36,027 nucleotides of DNA from Anaerolineales bacterium (GCA_016789175.1 JAEURK010000117.1:1-36027), one strand, 5' to 3'. Shown: positions 9,021 to 17,624, counted from the first letter of the stretch. Numbers and translations: made by a program. Notes: generated by a model not told the origin, from the letters alone.

Positions 9021-9299
9021 ATGGCCCGCCGGCGATTGATTGGCAAAGTGGTCAGCAACAAGATGACCAAGACCGTAACGGTCGAGGTCGCGAGCAGTAT
9101 GCGGCACCCGCTGTACGGCAAAGTCGTGCATCGCACCGCCAAGTACCTGGCGCATGATGAGCAGGCCTGCAAGCCTGGTGACGTCGTGCAGATCGTCGAA
9201 TCCCGCCCGATCAGCGCCCGCAAGCGCTGGGCGGTCGAGACGGTCCTGTCGCGCGGCATCCAGGTGAGTGAACTGGCGCCCGAAGGAGAGTCGGCATGA
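9021..9299 (+). CDS. rpsQ: 30S ribosomal protein S17
   Basis: A 92-residue S17, a primary 16S rRNA-binding OB-fold protein. Diagnostic segments are [37 protein letters not shown] and [21 protein letters not shown]. Its end overlaps the rplN start by ATGA (9296-9299), consistent with coupled translation. Confidence 0.96.
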   Translation: MARRRLIGKVVSNKMTKTVTVEVASSMRHPLYGKVVHRTAKYLAHDEQACKPGDVVQIVESRPISARKRWAVETVLSRGIQVSELAPEGESA

Positions 9300-9667
9300 T
9301 TCAGCAGGAATCTCGCCTGGTGGTCGCCGACAACACCGGCGCGCGCGAGCTGCTGGTGATCCGCGTCTTGGGCGGCTCGAAGCGCCGTTACGGGCATATC
9401 GGCGATGTCGTGGTGGCCACCGTGAAGGTGGCGACACCGGTCGGCTCGGTCAAGAAGAGCGCGGTCGTCAAGGCCGTGATCGTACGGACGGCGAAGGAGT
9501 ACAAGCGCGAAGACGGCTCGTACATCCGCTTCGACGACAACGCGGCCGTAATCCTGGACGAAGACGGCGAGAACCCGAAAGGGACCCGCATCTTCGGCCC
9601 GGTGGCGCGCGAGCTACGCGAAAAGGGTTTCCTTAAAATCGCGTCGCTGGCGCCGGAAGTGCTGTAG
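9296..9667 (+). CDS. rplN: 50S ribosomal protein L14
   Basis: A 123-residue L14, located at the subunit interface. The start [16 protein letters not shown] and the C-terminal [20 protein letters not shown] are among the most conserved sequences in ribosomal operons. The gene overlaps rpsQ by 4 nt and is followed by rplX after 9 nt. Confidence 0.98.
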   Translation: MIQQESRLVVADNTGARELLVIRVLGGSKRRYGHIGDVVVATVKVATPVGSVKKSAVVKAVIVRTAKEYKREDGSYIRFDDNAAVILDEDGENPKGTRIFGPVARELREKGFLKIASLAPEVL

Positions 9668-9676
9668 AGGTGACGG

Positions 9677-10033
9677 ATGGCGAAGCAAAAGATCCGCAAG
9701 GGTGACACGGTTCAGGTGATCGCGGGCCTGAAGAACCGGCTGAAGGGCCGGGACGATCAGGGCAAGCGCGGTGAAGTGATCAGCGTCGACCCGAAAAAGG
9801 GGTTGGTGGTGGTGACGGGCCTGAACGTGCGCAAGAAACACAAGAAACCGCAGCAGGGCGCTCAAGGCCCGGCCGGGCAGCCGCAGATCGTCGAGTTCGA
9901 CGCGCCGATCCCGCTGGCCAACGTCATGCTGGTCGACCCGAAGTCTGGCAAGCCGACGCGCGTGGGCTTCAAGAAGGTCGGCGACAAGACGGTGCGCGTG
10001 GCCAAGGTTAGCGGCGAGCCGCTGGATAAGTAA
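9677..10033 (+). CDS. rplX: 50S ribosomal protein L24
   Basis: A 118-residue L24, an assembly-initiator protein. The KOW motif is near the N-terminus ([20 protein letters not shown]), followed by [13 protein letters not shown] and the conserved [18 protein letters not shown]. It is slightly longer than the usual 100-110 residues because of a Gln/Gly/Pro-rich linker and a basic C-terminal extension. Confidence 0.95.
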   Translation: MAKQKIRKGDTVQVIAGLKNRLKGRDDQGKRGEVISVDPKKGLVVVTGLNVRKKHKKPQQGAQGPAGQPQIVEFDAPIPLANVMLVDPKSGKPTRVGFKKVGDKTVRVAKVSGEPLDK

Positions 10034-10047
10034 GGAGCGCGGCGGAC

Positions 10048-10599
10048 ATGCATCATCTGCAAGATCGATACAAGACTGAAATCGTGCCGGCGCTCCGCAA
10101 GGAGTTCAGCTTCTCCAACATCATGGAGGTGCCGCGGCTGACCAAGGTGGTCGTGAACATCGGCGTGGGCTCGGAGACGTTGACCGACAACAAAGCGGTC
10201 GACGCGGCGGTCAAGGACTTGACCACCATCACCGGGCAGAAGCCGGTCGTGACCAAGGCGCGCAAGTCGATTTCGAACTTCAAATTGCGCGAAGGCAAAG
10301 CGATCGGCGTCAAGGTGACCCTGCGCGGCGAGCGCATGTGGTCGTTCCTCGACCGCCTGATGAACGTGGCGCTGCCGCGCGTGCGCGACTTCCGCGGCAT
10401 CCCGGGCGACAGCTTCGACGGGCGCGGCAATTACACGCTGGGCCTGCGCGAGCAGCTGGTCTTCCCGGAGATCGAGTACGACAAAATCGACAAGCTGCGC
10501 GGCATGGAGATCACGGTCGTGACCACGGCCAAGACCGACGAGCACGGGCGGCGATTACTGCAGATCCTGGGCATGCCGTTCCGGAAGAAAGGCGCGTAA
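10048..10599 (+). CDS. rplE: 50S ribosomal protein L5
   Basis: A 183-residue L5, which binds 5S rRNA and forms the central protuberance. Recognised by [18 protein letters not shown], the [20 protein letters not shown] segment and [19 protein letters not shown]. Length and motifs are normal. It lies 14 nt after rplX and 3 nt before the S14 gene. Confidence 0.97.
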   Translation: MHHLQDRYKTEIVPALRKEFSFSNIMEVPRLTKVVVNIGVGSETLTDNKAVDAAVKDLTTITGQKPVVTKARKSISNFKLREGKAIGVKVTLRGERMWSFLDRLMNVALPRVRDFRGIPGDSFDGRGNYTLGLREQLVFPEIEYDKIDKLRGMEITVVTTAKTDEHGRRLLQILGMPFRKKGA

Positions 10600-10602
10600 G
10601 GC

Positions 10603-10785
10603 ATGGCGAAGACAAGCATTATTGTAAGAGAAACGCGGCGCAAGTTCGCGGTGCGTGTGCGCAACCGCTGCGTGCGGTGCGGTCGCCCGCGCGGTTACAT
10701 CCGCCGCTTCAAATTGTGCCGCATCTGCTTCCGCGAGCTGGCCTTGGCCGGGCAAGTCCCGGGCGTGGTCAAGTCGTCGTGGTGA
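10603..10785 (+). CDS. rpsZ: 30S ribosomal protein S14, zinc-binding type (S14Z)
   Basis: A 60-residue S14 of the short zinc-ribbon class. Cys23, Cys26, Cys39 and Cys42 form the CX2C-X12-CX2C site, and the C-terminus is the typical GVVKSSW. Zinc-free S14 is about 100 residues, so the form is unambiguous. Many bacteria also keep a zinc-independent paralogue elsewhere under zinc control; none is visible here. Often also named rpsN. Confidence 0.97.
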   Translation: MAKTSIIVRETRRKFAVRVRNRCVRCGRPRGYIRRFKLCRICFRELALAGQVPGVVKSSW

Positions 10786-10812
10786 GTCGGAAGCAGCAGG
10801 AGGTCTGACGAC

Positions 10813-11223
10813 ATGCAGAGCGATCCTATCGCGGACATGCTGACGCGCATCCGCAACGGGTTGATGGCCGGACACACCAGTGTTTCGTTGCCGGGTAGCC
10901 GGCTCAAGCTGGCCATCGCCCAGATTCTGAAGGAAGAGGGCTTCATCGAGGACTTCGCCACGCTGGCGGCCGAGGGCAGTGTGCAGCCCACGCTGCGCGT
11001 GAGCCTGAAGTACGTCGGCGAGCGCCGCGCCAAGAAGCCCGTTATTTCGGGCCTGGAGCGAGTGTCCAAGCCGGGCCGTCGAATTTATTCGGGCCGCAAG
11101 GACATCCCGTGGGTGCTCTCGGGCATGGGTATCGCCATCCTGTCCACGCCGAAGGGCGTGATGACGGGCGCCAAGGCACGCAAGCTCGGCGTCGGTGGCG
11201 AGGTCCTGTGCAAGGTTTGGTAA
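10813..11223 (+). CDS. rpsH: 30S ribosomal protein S8
   Basis: A 136-residue S8, a primary 16S rRNA binder; in E. coli it represses the spc operon by binding mRNA near rplE. The start [15 protein letters not shown] and the C-terminal region ([16 protein letters not shown], then [20 protein letters not shown]) are diagnostic. An S8-like mRNA site near rplE was not identified by eye. Confidence 0.97.
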   Translation: MQSDPIADMLTRIRNGLMAGHTSVSLPGSRLKLAIAQILKEEGFIEDFATLAAEGSVQPTLRVSLKYVGERRAKKPVISGLERVSKPGRRIYSGRKDIPWVLSGMGIAILSTPKGVMTGAKARKLGVGGEVLCKVW

Positions 11224-11236
11224 GGGAGGCACGGAC

Positions 11237-11782
11237 ATGTCCCGAATTGGCAAGAAGGTGATCGTGTTGCCGAAGGGCGTCACGATCGACATCAAGGGCA
11301 GCGCGGTCAAGGTCAAGGGCCCGAAGGGCGAGTTGAGCCGCACGTTCTCGCCGGTCATCACGATCGAGCAGAAGGACGGCGAGGTCAACTGCATCCGGCC
11401 CTCGGAAGAGCGCCAGATCAAGGCCCTGCACGGCACGACCCGCGCCGTGCTCAACAACATGGTGGTGGGCGTGAGCACGGGCTTCTCGAAGGCCTTGCAG
11501 GTCGAAGGCGTGGGCTACCGCGCCGAGATGAAGGGCAAGAAGCTCGTGATGGCGCTCGGGTTCTCGCACCCGGTCGAGGTTGAGCCGCCGGACGGCATCA
11601 GCTTCACGGTCGAAGAGAAGACCCGTGTGATCACGATCTCGGGCACCGACCGCGAGCAGGTCGGACAGGTGGCGGCCAACATCCGTGCCTGGCGCCCGCC
11701 GGAGCCCTACAAGGGCAAGGGTCTGCGTTACGTCGGCGAGATCGTTCGCCGCAAGGCCGGTAAGGCCGGCAAGGTCGGGTAA
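11237..11782 (+). CDS. rplF: 50S ribosomal protein L6
   Basis: A 181-residue L6 near the sarcin-ricin loop. The chosen ATG at 11237 gives the family start SRIGKKVIVLPKGV and follows GGGAGG; the frame is open further upstream but that stretch lies within rpsH. The C-terminal signature PEPYKGKGLRYVGEIVRRKAGKAG is intact. A 106-nt spacer separates it from rplR, with no structured element I can support. Confidence 0.97.
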   Translation: MSRIGKKVIVLPKGVTIDIKGSAVKVKGPKGELSRTFSPVITIEQKDGEVNCIRPSEERQIKALHGTTRAVLNNMVVGVSTGFSKALQVEGVGYRAEMKGKKLVMALGFSHPVEVEPPDGISFTVEEKTRVITISGTDREQVGQVAANIRAWRPPEPYKGKGLRYVGEIVRRKAGKAGKVG

Positions 11783-11888
11783 CCGACATCGCACCGGAGG
11801 GCGCAGGGTGGGCGCGCGGCCGACGCCGCACGATCTGCCCAGGGCCTGGCGAAAGCCGGTCATGCGCCGCCGAAGGAGTGGATGAAAC

Positions 11889-12254
11889 ATGGCGAAAGTC
11901 AGTCGGGTGGATTCGCGGACGCGCCGTCACAAGCGCGTGCGCGCCAAGGTCGCGGGCACGGCCGCACGACCGCGCTTGAACATCTTCCGCAGCCTGAGCC
12001 ACATCTACGCCCAGGTGATCGACGACGCGCAGGGCGTGACCCTGGTGTCGGCGTCGTCGCTGGACGTCGAGCTCAAGGCCGAGATGACGGGCAAGAAGAA
12101 GAGCGATCAGAGCAAGCTGGTCGGCCTGGCGGTTGCCCGGCGCGCGCTCGCAGCCGGCATCAAGACGGTGATCTTCGATCGCGGCGGTTACAAGTATCAC
12201 GGGCGTGTCAAGGCCGTGGCCGATGGCGCCCGCGAGGGCGGACTGGAGTTCTAA
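11889..12254 (+). CDS. rplR: 50S ribosomal protein L18
   Basis: A 121-residue L18, the 5S rRNA partner of L5. Family features are [20 protein letters not shown], the [20 protein letters not shown] strand pair and the C-terminal [27 protein letters not shown] precedes the ATG. The rpsE start codon follows the stop directly, with no intervening base. Confidence 0.96.
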   Translation: MAKVSRVDSRTRRHKRVRAKVAGTAARPRLNIFRSLSHIYAQVIDDAQGVTLVSASSLDVELKAEMTGKKKSDQSKLVGLAVARRALAAGIKTVIFDRGGYKYHGRVKAVADGAREGGLEF

Positions 12255-12854
12255 ATGGCACAACAGCAGCGAGGACAGCAGCGTGGGCCCCAACGGGGTG
12301 GGGGCCAGCGTGACAATCGCCGCGGCGAGCCGCGTGTCGATGAGAACAAGGAAGAGCTCGACGAGCGCGTTGTCGACATCGCCCGCGTCGCCAAGGTCGT
12401 CCAGGGCGGCCGCCGGTTTTCGTTCCGCGTGACCGTGGTCGTGGGCGATAACAAGGGCCGGGTCGGTATCGGCATCGGCAAGAGCCGGACCGTGCCGGAC
12501 GCGATCCGCAAGGCGACCGAGCGCGCGCGCAAGCAGCTCAAGTCCGTGATCCTGGCCGGGACGACCATCCCGCACGAGATCACGTCGAAGTTCGGTGGCG
12601 CCAAGGTGCTGCTCAAGCCGGCTTCGCCCGGCACGGGTGTCATCGCGGGCGGCGGCGTGCGCGCCGTGCTCGAGGCGGCCGGGGTGCGCGACATCCTGAC
12701 CAAGAGCCAGGGCAGCGCCAACACCCTGAACGTCATTTACGCTACGCTCCAGGCGCTGGGGGCCCTCAAGGACCCGCGCACCGTGGCCCGCGAGCGCGGC
12801 CGCAACCTGAGCGCCGTGATGCCGTTCTTCCTCCGGGAGAAGCGCAATGGCTAA
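12255..12854 (+). CDS. rpsE: 30S ribosomal protein S5
   Basis: A 199-residue S5, important for decoding fidelity and mRNA unwinding. After a disordered Gln/Arg/Gly-rich N-terminal tail of about 30 residues come the double-stranded-RNA-binding region ([19 protein letters not shown]) and the C-terminal domain ([20 protein letters not shown]). The tail makes it longer than the E. coli protein (167). It overlaps rpmD by 8 nt. Confidence 0.97.
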   Translation: MAQQQRGQQRGPQRGGGQRDNRRGEPRVDENKEELDERVVDIARVAKVVQGGRRFSFRVTVVVGDNKGRVGIGIGKSRTVPDAIRKATERARKQLKSVILAGTTIPHEITSKFGGAKVLLKPASPGTGVIAGGGVRAVLEAAGVRDILTKSQGSANTLNVIYATLQALGALKDPRTVARERGRNLSAVMPFFLREKRNG

Positions 12855-13044
12855 GGCGGCTTCCACAAACACGGTCAAGATCACGCTGCTGCGCAGCACG
12901 ATCGGCCTGACGCCCCGCCATAAGGGCACGATCCGCGCGTTGGGTCTGCGCCGCATTCGTCAAACGGTCGAGCAGGCCGATACGCCGCAACTGCGGGGCA
13001 TGCTCTACAAGGTCGCCCACCTGGTCAAGGTGGAGGCGGCGTAG
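12847..13044 (+). CDS. rpmD: 50S ribosomal protein L30
   Basis: A 65-residue L30 of the short bacterial type. Characteristic core: [24 protein letters not shown] followed by [22 protein letters not shown]. It overlaps the end of rpsE by 8 nt and lies 10 nt before rplO, with GGAGG ahead of the next start. Confidence 0.95.
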   Translation: MAKAASTNTVKITLLRSTIGLTPRHKGTIRALGLRRIRQTVEQADTPQLRGMLYKVAHLVKVEAA

Positions 13045-13054
13045 GAGGCCGACC

Positions 13055-13498
13055 ATGAAAGCACACGAGATCGCCCCGAATGTGGGCGCGACGCGCCGCA
13101 AGCGCCGAGTCGGTCGCGGTATCGCCGCCGGCCAGGGCAAGACGGCCGGTCGCGGCACCAAGGGCTACGGCGCCCGCCGCGGTGGCGGCGGCAAACTGTA
13201 CCGCCAGGGCGGTAACCTGCCGTTCTATCGCAGCTTGCCCTTCAAGCGCGGTTTTATCAACATCTTCCGGGTCGAGTTCCAGGAGGTCAACGTGCGTGAC
13301 CTGCAGGGCCTCGGCGCCGAGGCGTTGACCCCCGAACACCTGCTGGCGGCCGGCCTGATCGGCAACCTCGATCAGCCGATCGTGTTGCTGGGCTACGGCG
13401 AGATCGAGACGCCGGTGACGGTCCAGGTTCATCGCGCCAGCAAGAGCGCGATCGAAAAGGTCGCCAAAGCCGGCGGCAAAGTGGAAATCATTGGGTGA
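13055..13498 (+). CDS. rplO: 50S ribosomal protein L15
   Basis: A 147-residue L15, a late-assembly protein. The Gly/Arg-rich N-terminal extension (RVGRGIAAGQGKTAGRGTKG, then GGGGKLYRQGGNLPFYRSLP) is diagnostic, and the C-terminal globular domain ends in KVEIIG. The last two codons and stop (ATTGGGTGA, 13490-13498) are also the first unit of the octamer-repeat spacer that follows. Confidence 0.97.
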   Translation: MKAHEIAPNVGATRRKRRVGRGIAAGQGKTAGRGTKGYGARRGGGGKLYRQGGNLPFYRSLPFKRGFINIFRVEFQEVNVRDLQGLGAEALTPEHLLAAGLIGNLDQPIVLLGYGEIETPVTVQVHRASKSAIEKVAKAGGKVEIIG

Positions 13499-13580
13499 GT
13501 GGGTGATTGGTGAGTGGGTGATTGACGAAGGGCGTTGTAGCGTCCGATCGTCCGATCCCCCGATCACCCAATCCCCCAAT
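13490..13580 (+). repeat. octamer-repeat inverted-arm spacer B (rplO-secY)
   Basis: Left arm from 13490, in register: ATTGGGTG, AGTGGGTG, ATTGGTG (one base short), AGTGGGTG, then ATTG. Right arm 13541-13580, read on the opposite strand, is five octamers: ATTGGGGG, ATTGGGTG, ATCGGGGG, ATCGGACG, ATCGGACG. The arms are thus inverted copies of an ATYGGGKG-like unit around a short centre (13525-13540). The left arm contains the end and stop of rplO; the right arm ends 14 nt before the secY start. Same architecture as the rpsC-rplP spacer but an unrelated unit sequence. Confidence 0.8.
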
Positions 13581-13594
13581 GTCACGGAGTGTCC

Positions 13595-14938
13595 ATGGAT
13601 CGCGTCATGAACTTCCTCCGGCACGTCTGGGCGGCCGAGGATCTGCGCAACCGGATCCTGATTACGATCGGGTTGCTGGTCATCTACCGCCTGGCGGCGC
13701 ACATCCCGGTCCCCGGGATCAACGCCGATGCCGTGCAGCAGCTCCTCAATCAGGGGCAGGGCGGTGTGGGCGGCAATCTGGTCGGTTTGCTCGACCTGCT
13801 CTCGGGCGGCACCGTGTCGAACCTCTCGGTGCTGGCGATGGGCGTGTACCCGTACATCACGGCCCAGATCATCCTGCAATTGCTGACCCCGGTCATCCCG
13901 CGCATGCAGCAACTTCAGGAAGAGGATCCGACCCGCTACCGCGAAATGCAGGAGCGGTGGACCTACTACCTGGCCGTGCCGATGGCGGCCTTGAACGGTT
14001 TTGGGCAGATCAACATCATCCTGAGCCAGTTCAGTTCGGGCACCAGCCCGCTGACCTTCACGCTCGGCTGGAACCTGCCGACGATCACGATGATCATCGC
14101 CATGACCGGCGGCACGATGTTCGCGATCTGGCTGGGTGAACTGATCTCCGAGTACGGCCTGCGCAAGCAGGGCCTGTCGCTGATCATCTTCGCCGGCATC
14201 GTCTCGCGGGTGCCCTTCAACATCGCCACGATGTTGAGCGACGAACAGACCCGGGTCCAGTCGATGATCGTGTTCGTTGTGCTGATCACGCTTATGGTCC
14301 TGGCGATCGTTTACGTGCAGCAGGGCCGCCGCAACGTTCCGGTGATGTACCCCGGACGCCGGATCGGCAATCGCCAGAGCATGCCGGTGCGCGGCTCCTT
14401 GCCGCTGCAGGTCAACATGGCCGGCATGATCCCGATCATCTTTGCGCAGTCGATCCTGACGTTCCCGGCGATCATCGCCGGCTTCTTCAGGAATTCGCAG
14501 ACGCCGTGGGTGGCGCAGACGGCCGTGGCCATCGGCGACTTCTTCGGCGCCCAGAGCCCGTGGTATGTGCTGGTGTTCTTCCTGATGGTGGTGGCTTTCA
14601 CGTTCTTCTACACCACAGTCTTGTTCGAGCAACAGAATTACGGCGAGGCGCTCAAGCGCCAGGGCGCGCAGATCCCGGGTATCACCAAGGGCGCGCCGAC
14701 CCAGAAGTACCTGAACAAAGTCCTTTCCCGCATCACGCTGCCCGGGGCGCTTTTCCTGGGTTTCGTGGCGGTCCTGCCGTTCATCGTCCAGTTCACCAAC
14801 CTCATCCCGATCGCCAACCGGCTGTCGATCTTGAGCACCGGCCTGTTGATCGTGGTGGGTGTGGTGCGTGACACCTTTGCAGGGCTGGATGCTGAGCTGA
14901 AACTGCGCGGGTATTCGGACACGTTGCTGGTGAAGTGA
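13595..14938 (+). CDS. secY: preprotein translocase subunit SecY
   Basis: A 447-residue channel subunit of the SecYEG translocon, an inner-membrane protein with ten predicted hydrophobic spans. Diagnostic parts are the first span with AAHIPVPGIN, the plug/TM2 region (DLLSGGTVSNLSVLAMGVYP), the RRNVPVMYPGRR cytoplasmic loop and the C-terminal KLRGYSD. The ATG at 13595 follows GGAG with a 5-nt gap; a GTG two codons upstream overlaps that GGAG and is less likely. adk follows after 53 nt. Confidence 0.96.
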   Translation: MDRVMNFLRHVWAAEDLRNRILITIGLLVIYRLAAHIPVPGINADAVQQLLNQGQGGVGGNLVGLLDLLSGGTVSNLSVLAMGVYPYITAQIILQLLTPVIPRMQQLQEEDPTRYREMQERWTYYLAVPMAALNGFGQINIILSQFSSGTSPLTFTLGWNLPTITMIIAMTGGTMFAIWLGELISEYGLRKQGLSLIIFAGIVSRVPFNIATMLSDEQTRVQSMIVFVVLITLMVLAIVYVQQGRRNVPVMYPGRRIGNRQSMPVRGSLPLQVNMAGMIPIIFAQSILTFPAIIAGFFRNSQTPWVAQTAVAIGDFFGAQSPWYVLVFFLMVVAFTFFYTTVLFEQQNYGEALKRQGAQIPGITKGAPTQKYLNKVLSRITLPGALFLGFVAVLPFIVQFTNLIPIANRLSILSTGLLIVVGVVRDTFAGLDAELKLRGYSDTLLVK

Positions 14939-14991
14939 CGGTTCGTGCCGTCCGCGTCCGGCGGGCTGCGCGTCCGAAGCTGGGGGGAGCG

Positions 14992-15573
14992 ATGCCGACC
15001 TACATCCTGCTGTTTGGCGCCCCGGGCGCCGGCAAGGGGACCCAATCGGCCATTCTCAAGGCGGAGTACGGGATCCCGCACGTCGCCTCGGGAGATCTGT
15101 TTCGGAAGCACCTGAGCGAGAATACGCCGCTCGGTCAGGTGGCACGGGGCTACATCGACAACGGAGAACTGGTGCCGGATGATGTGACGGTCGAGATGAT
15201 CCGGAATCGGTTGCACGAGCCGGATGCGGCCCAAGGCGCCGTGCTCGACGGGTTTCCGCGGACGATCCCGCAAGCCCGCGAGCTCGAGAAACTGCTGACC
15301 GAGTTCGGCGGCAAGGTGGACGTGGTGTTATCGCTCAAGGTCCGTGAGGCGACGCTGTTGGAGCGTGTCGCTTCGCGATCGCTGACGAGCGGCCGGGCCG
15401 ACGACCATCCGGATGTGCTGGCCAAGCGGATCCGGGTGTTCCTGAGCCAGACCCTGCAGCTCGAGGATTACTACCGCGAGCGGGGCCTGTTGGCCGAGAT
15501 CGAGGGCGAGCGCTCAGTGGTTGACGTCACCGAGCAGATCCACGCCGCGATCCGGGCCTGCACGAGCAAGTAA
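14992..15573 (+). CDS. adk: adenylate kinase
   Basis: A 193-residue enzyme interconverting ATP + AMP and 2 ADP in the cytosol. The P-loop GAPGAGKGT is at residues 9-17, with the AMP-site segment (HVASGDLFR) and DGFPRT. The LID is short (ASRSLTSGRADDHPDVLAKR), lacking the cysteine-containing insert of long-form kinases. The frame is open to a GTG at the secY stop, but the ATG at 14992 has GGGGGAG just upstream and matches the family start. Confidence 0.96.
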   Translation: MPTYILLFGAPGAGKGTQSAILKAEYGIPHVASGDLFRKHLSENTPLGQVARGYIDNGELVPDDVTVEMIRNRLHEPDAAQGAVLDGFPRTIPQARELEKLLTEFGGKVDVVLSLKVREATLLERVASRSLTSGRADDHPDVLAKRIRVFLSQTLQLEDYYRERGLLAEIEGERSVVDVTEQIHAAIRACTSK

Positions 15574-15583
15574 GCGGGGTTGG

Positions 15584-16345
15584 ATGGCGGTTAGTTTGAA
15601 AAGCGCGCGTGAGATCGCGCTGATGCGGGCAGCCGGGCGGATCAACGCCCTGACCCTGGCGGAGATGGCGGCAGCCATCAAACCCGGGGTGACCACCGCA
15701 AGCCTTAACAAAATCGCGGAGCGCGTGATCGCGCAACACAAAGGCCTGCCTGCCTTCAAAGGCGTGCCCGGCCCGGTGCCCTATCCTTATGCGACCACGA
15801 TCTCGGTCAACGAGGAACTGGTACATGGGATGCCGGGTCGGCGCGTGCTGCACGAGGGCGACCTGGTCAAACTCGACTGCGGCGTGCGCTTCGAAGGCTA
15901 CGTCGCCGACAGCGCGATCACGGTGGGGGTCGGCGTCCTGAGCGATCAGGCGCGCTGGCTGCTCGAGGTGACCGAATCGGCCCTGGCGCGCGGGATTGCT
16001 CAAGCGCGCGCGGGCCAACGCCTGGGCGACATCGCCGCGGCCATTCAGGGTTATGTCGAGGGCGGGCATGGACTGAGCCTGGCGCGGGAGTATGAGGGCC
16101 ACGGGGTGGGGCGTGAGCTGCACGAGCCACCCGATGTGCCCAACCGGGGCCGGGCGGGGACGGGTCTGGTGCTCCGGCCGGGGCTGACCCTGGCGATCGA
16201 GCCGATGGTGATCATCGGCGACCCGGCGCTCGAGGAGGGTCGAGACGGCTGGACTGTGCGAACCGTCTCCGGGGGTTGGACCGCCCACTTTGAGCACACC
16301 GTCGCGATCACGGACGGCGAGCCCGAAATCCTGACAGTGGCTTGA
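15584..16345 (+). CDS. map: methionine aminopeptidase, type I
   Basis: A 253-residue metalloprotease that removes the initiator methionine. All five metal ligands of the pita-bread fold are visible: Asp98, Asp109, His173, Glu206 and Glu238, in KLDCGVRFEGYVADSA, EGHGVGRELHE, LAIEPM and FEHTVAITDG. His81 corresponds to the conserved substrate-side histidine. The ATG at 15584 lies 10 nt after adk. In most bacteria infA follows; here a promoter and rpmJ do. Confidence 0.95.
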   Translation: MAVSLKSAREIALMRAAGRINALTLAEMAAAIKPGVTTASLNKIAERVIAQHKGLPAFKGVPGPVPYPYATTISVNEELVHGMPGRRVLHEGDLVKLDCGVRFEGYVADSAITVGVGVLSDQARWLLEVTESALARGIAQARAGQRLGDIAAAIQGYVEGGHGLSLAREYEGHGVGRELHEPPDVPNRGRAGTGLVLRPGLTLAIEPMVIIGDPALEEGRDGWTVRTVSGGWTAHFEHTVAITDGEPEILTVA

Positions 16346-16353
16346 GAGGCGGC

Positions 16354-16383
16354 TGGACAGGTTAACACAAGGTGATGTATAAT
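16354..16383 (+). promoter_or_regulatory. internal promoter before rpmJ
   Basis: TGGACA (16354-16359, five of six consensus bases), an 18-nt spacer and a perfect TATAAT (16378-16383). It begins 8 nt after the map stop and points at rpmJ-rpsM-rpsK-rpsD-rpoA-rplQ, allowing expression of this part independent of the upstream promoter. Confidence 0.7.
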
Positions 16384-16418
16384 CGCCGTTTGCGCCGAGA
16401 CAGGCAGTTCAAACGGCG
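16384..16418 (+). promoter_or_regulatory. dyad over the predicted transcription start
   Basis: CGCCGTTTG (16384-16392) and CAAACGGCG (16410-16418) form a perfect 9-bp inverted repeat with a 17-nt centre. The first arm spans the predicted start site near 16390, so the dyad could be a protein operator rather than only an RNA hairpin. Function is unknown. Confidence 0.4.
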
Positions 16419-16440
16419 TCTGGACTGAGGGAGTTTTGTC

Positions 16441-16554
16441 ATGAAAGTGCAAGCATCGATCCGGAAGCGCTGTGCGAAGTGCAAAATCGTGCGCCGGCGC
16501 GGCCGTGTGTACGTGATCTGCAGCGACCCGACGCACAAGCAGCGCCAGGGTTGA
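16441..16554 (+). CDS. rpmJ: 50S ribosomal protein L36, zinc-binding type
   Basis: A 37-residue L36 from ATG at 16441 to TGA at 16552. Cys11, Cys14, Cys27 and His32 form the CCCH zinc ribbon in KRCAKCK and [12 protein letters not shown]. The start [11 protein letters not shown] is typical and the length is exactly the family norm. It is the first gene after the internal promoter; GAGGGAG lies upstream. It is easily missed because of its size. Confidence 0.95.
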   Translation: MKVQASIRKRCAKCKIVRRRGRVYVICSDPTHKQRQG

Positions 16555-16567
16555 GATAAGACCGAGG

Positions 16568-16588
16568 CCGGCGCGAACAACGCGCCGG
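16568..16588 (+). other. hairpin in rpmJ-rpsM spacer
   Basis: CCGGCGCG, loop AACAA, CGCGCCGG: a perfect 8-bp GC stem with no following T-run, so it is not a standard terminator. It may mark an RNA processing site or limit 3' decay of the rpmJ message. Confidence 0.45.
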
Positions 16589-16637
16589 GTGATGGCCCGA
16601 GGCCGGTGGCGTCGGGGTTCAGGGAGAACGACCAAGC

Positions 16638-17024
16638 ATGCGTATCGAAGGTGTCGACCTGCCGCGCGACAAGCGCGTCGAATATGGCCTGACCTATCTC
16701 TTTGGCATCGGGCTTAAGAGCTCGCAGGACATTCTGAAGGCGACCGGCGTCAGCCCGGACACGCGCGTCAAGGATCTGACCGAGGCGGAGCAGCAGGCTA
16801 TCCGCGATTTCATCGGCCAGCACTTTGTGCTGGAGGGTGATCTGCGCCGCGAGGTGCAGCTCAACATCAAGCGCCTGATCGAGATCGGCTGCTACCGCGG
16901 CCTGCGCCATCGCCGGAATCTGCCGGCCCGCGGGCAGCGCACGCGCACGAACTCGCGCACACGCAAAGGCGCCAAGAAGACGGTGGCCGGCCGAGGCCGA
17001 CGCCGCGGCGCAAAGAAGAAGTAA
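16638..17024 (+). CDS. rpsM: 30S ribosomal protein S13
   Basis: A 128-residue S13 of the 30S head, contacting the P-site tRNA and the 50S subunit. Diagnostic parts are [20 protein letters not shown], the [20 protein letters not shown] segment and a strongly basic C-terminal tail. It follows rpmJ by 83 nt that include a hairpin, and a second hairpin follows its stop. Confidence 0.97.
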   Translation: MRIEGVDLPRDKRVEYGLTYLFGIGLKSSQDILKATGVSPDTRVKDLTEAEQQAIRDFIGQHFVLEGDLRREVQLNIKRLIEIGCYRGLRHRRNLPARGQRTRTNSRTRKGAKKTVAGRGRRRGAKKK

Positions 17025-17028
17025 TCGT

Positions 17029-17051
17029 CTGCGGGGGACGGTCCCCCGCAG
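17029..17051 (+). other. GC hairpin in rpsM-rpsK spacer
   Basis: CTGCGGGGGAC and GTCCCCCGCAG are perfect complements separated by a single G (11-nt arms, so in practice a 9-bp stem with a 5-nt loop). There is no T-run after it, so complete termination is unlikely. The 139-nt spacer also holds a 12-nt direct repeat, GCGGCGCTGTCA at 17068-17079 and 17113-17124. Confidence 0.5.
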
Positions 17052-17163
17052 GCTTCCTCGCGCGATGGCGGCGCTGTCAGGGTCACCCTTCCTTCCGACC
17101 CACGGCTGAGCAGCGGCGCTGTCAAGCGAGATCGAGCACGATTAACGGATCGCAAGAGGCAAC

Positions 17164-17559
17164 ATGGCACGTCCAGTTAAGGCCGCTCGGCGTACGTCGA
17201 GCAAACGCAACGTCCCCGCTCACGGGCAGGGCCACGTCTTTGCGTCGTTCAACAACACGATCATCACGTTTACCGACCAGCAGGGTCAGACCGTCTGCTG
17301 GGGCTCGGCCGGCACTGCCGGCTTCAAGGGCTCCCGCAAGAGCACGCCCTATGCGGCCCGCGTGGCTGCGCAGCAGGCGGCTCAATCGGCGGTCAATATG
17401 GGCATGAACGAGTGTGACCTGTACATCAAGGGGCCTGGCCCGGGCCGTGAGAGCGCGATCCGCGCGATCCAGAGCGCGGGGATGCGGGTGCGGTCGATCA
17501 CGGACATCACGCCGATCCCCCATAACGGGTGCCGGCCGCCCAAGCGCCGCCGCATGTGA
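17164..17559 (+). CDS. rpsK: 30S ribosomal protein S11
   Basis: A 131-residue S11 of the 30S platform, close to the E-site mRNA. Family features: VHASFNNTI-type motif (here [17 protein letters not shown]), the [24 protein letters not shown] segment, and the C-terminal [20 protein letters not shown]. Its length is standard. The 65-nt spacer to rpsD is relatively AT-rich and includes GGAAGGA upstream of the rpsD start. Confidence 0.97.
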   Translation: MARPVKAARRTSSKRNVPAHGQGHVFASFNNTIITFTDQQGQTVCWGSAGTAGFKGSRKSTPYAARVAAQQAAQSAVNMGMNECDLYIKGPGPGRESAIRAIQSAGMRVRSITDITPIPHNGCRPPKRRRM

Positions 17560-17624
17560 GGCGCGTTATCAATTGCGAACCGTGATTTCAGACTGATCAG
17601 CGAAATTCGGAAGGACGAGACCGC

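Noticed and set aside
11631..12956. Minus-strand open frame of about 441 codons opposite rplF/rplR/rpsE
   Set aside because: Same GC-driven shadow effect; three certain ribosomal genes occupy the other strand.
13025..14632. Minus-strand open frame of about 535 codons opposite rplO/secY
   Set aside because: It mirrors strongly conserved genes in GC-rich DNA; its protein is low-complexity (His/Arg/Asp-rich) and matches nothing.
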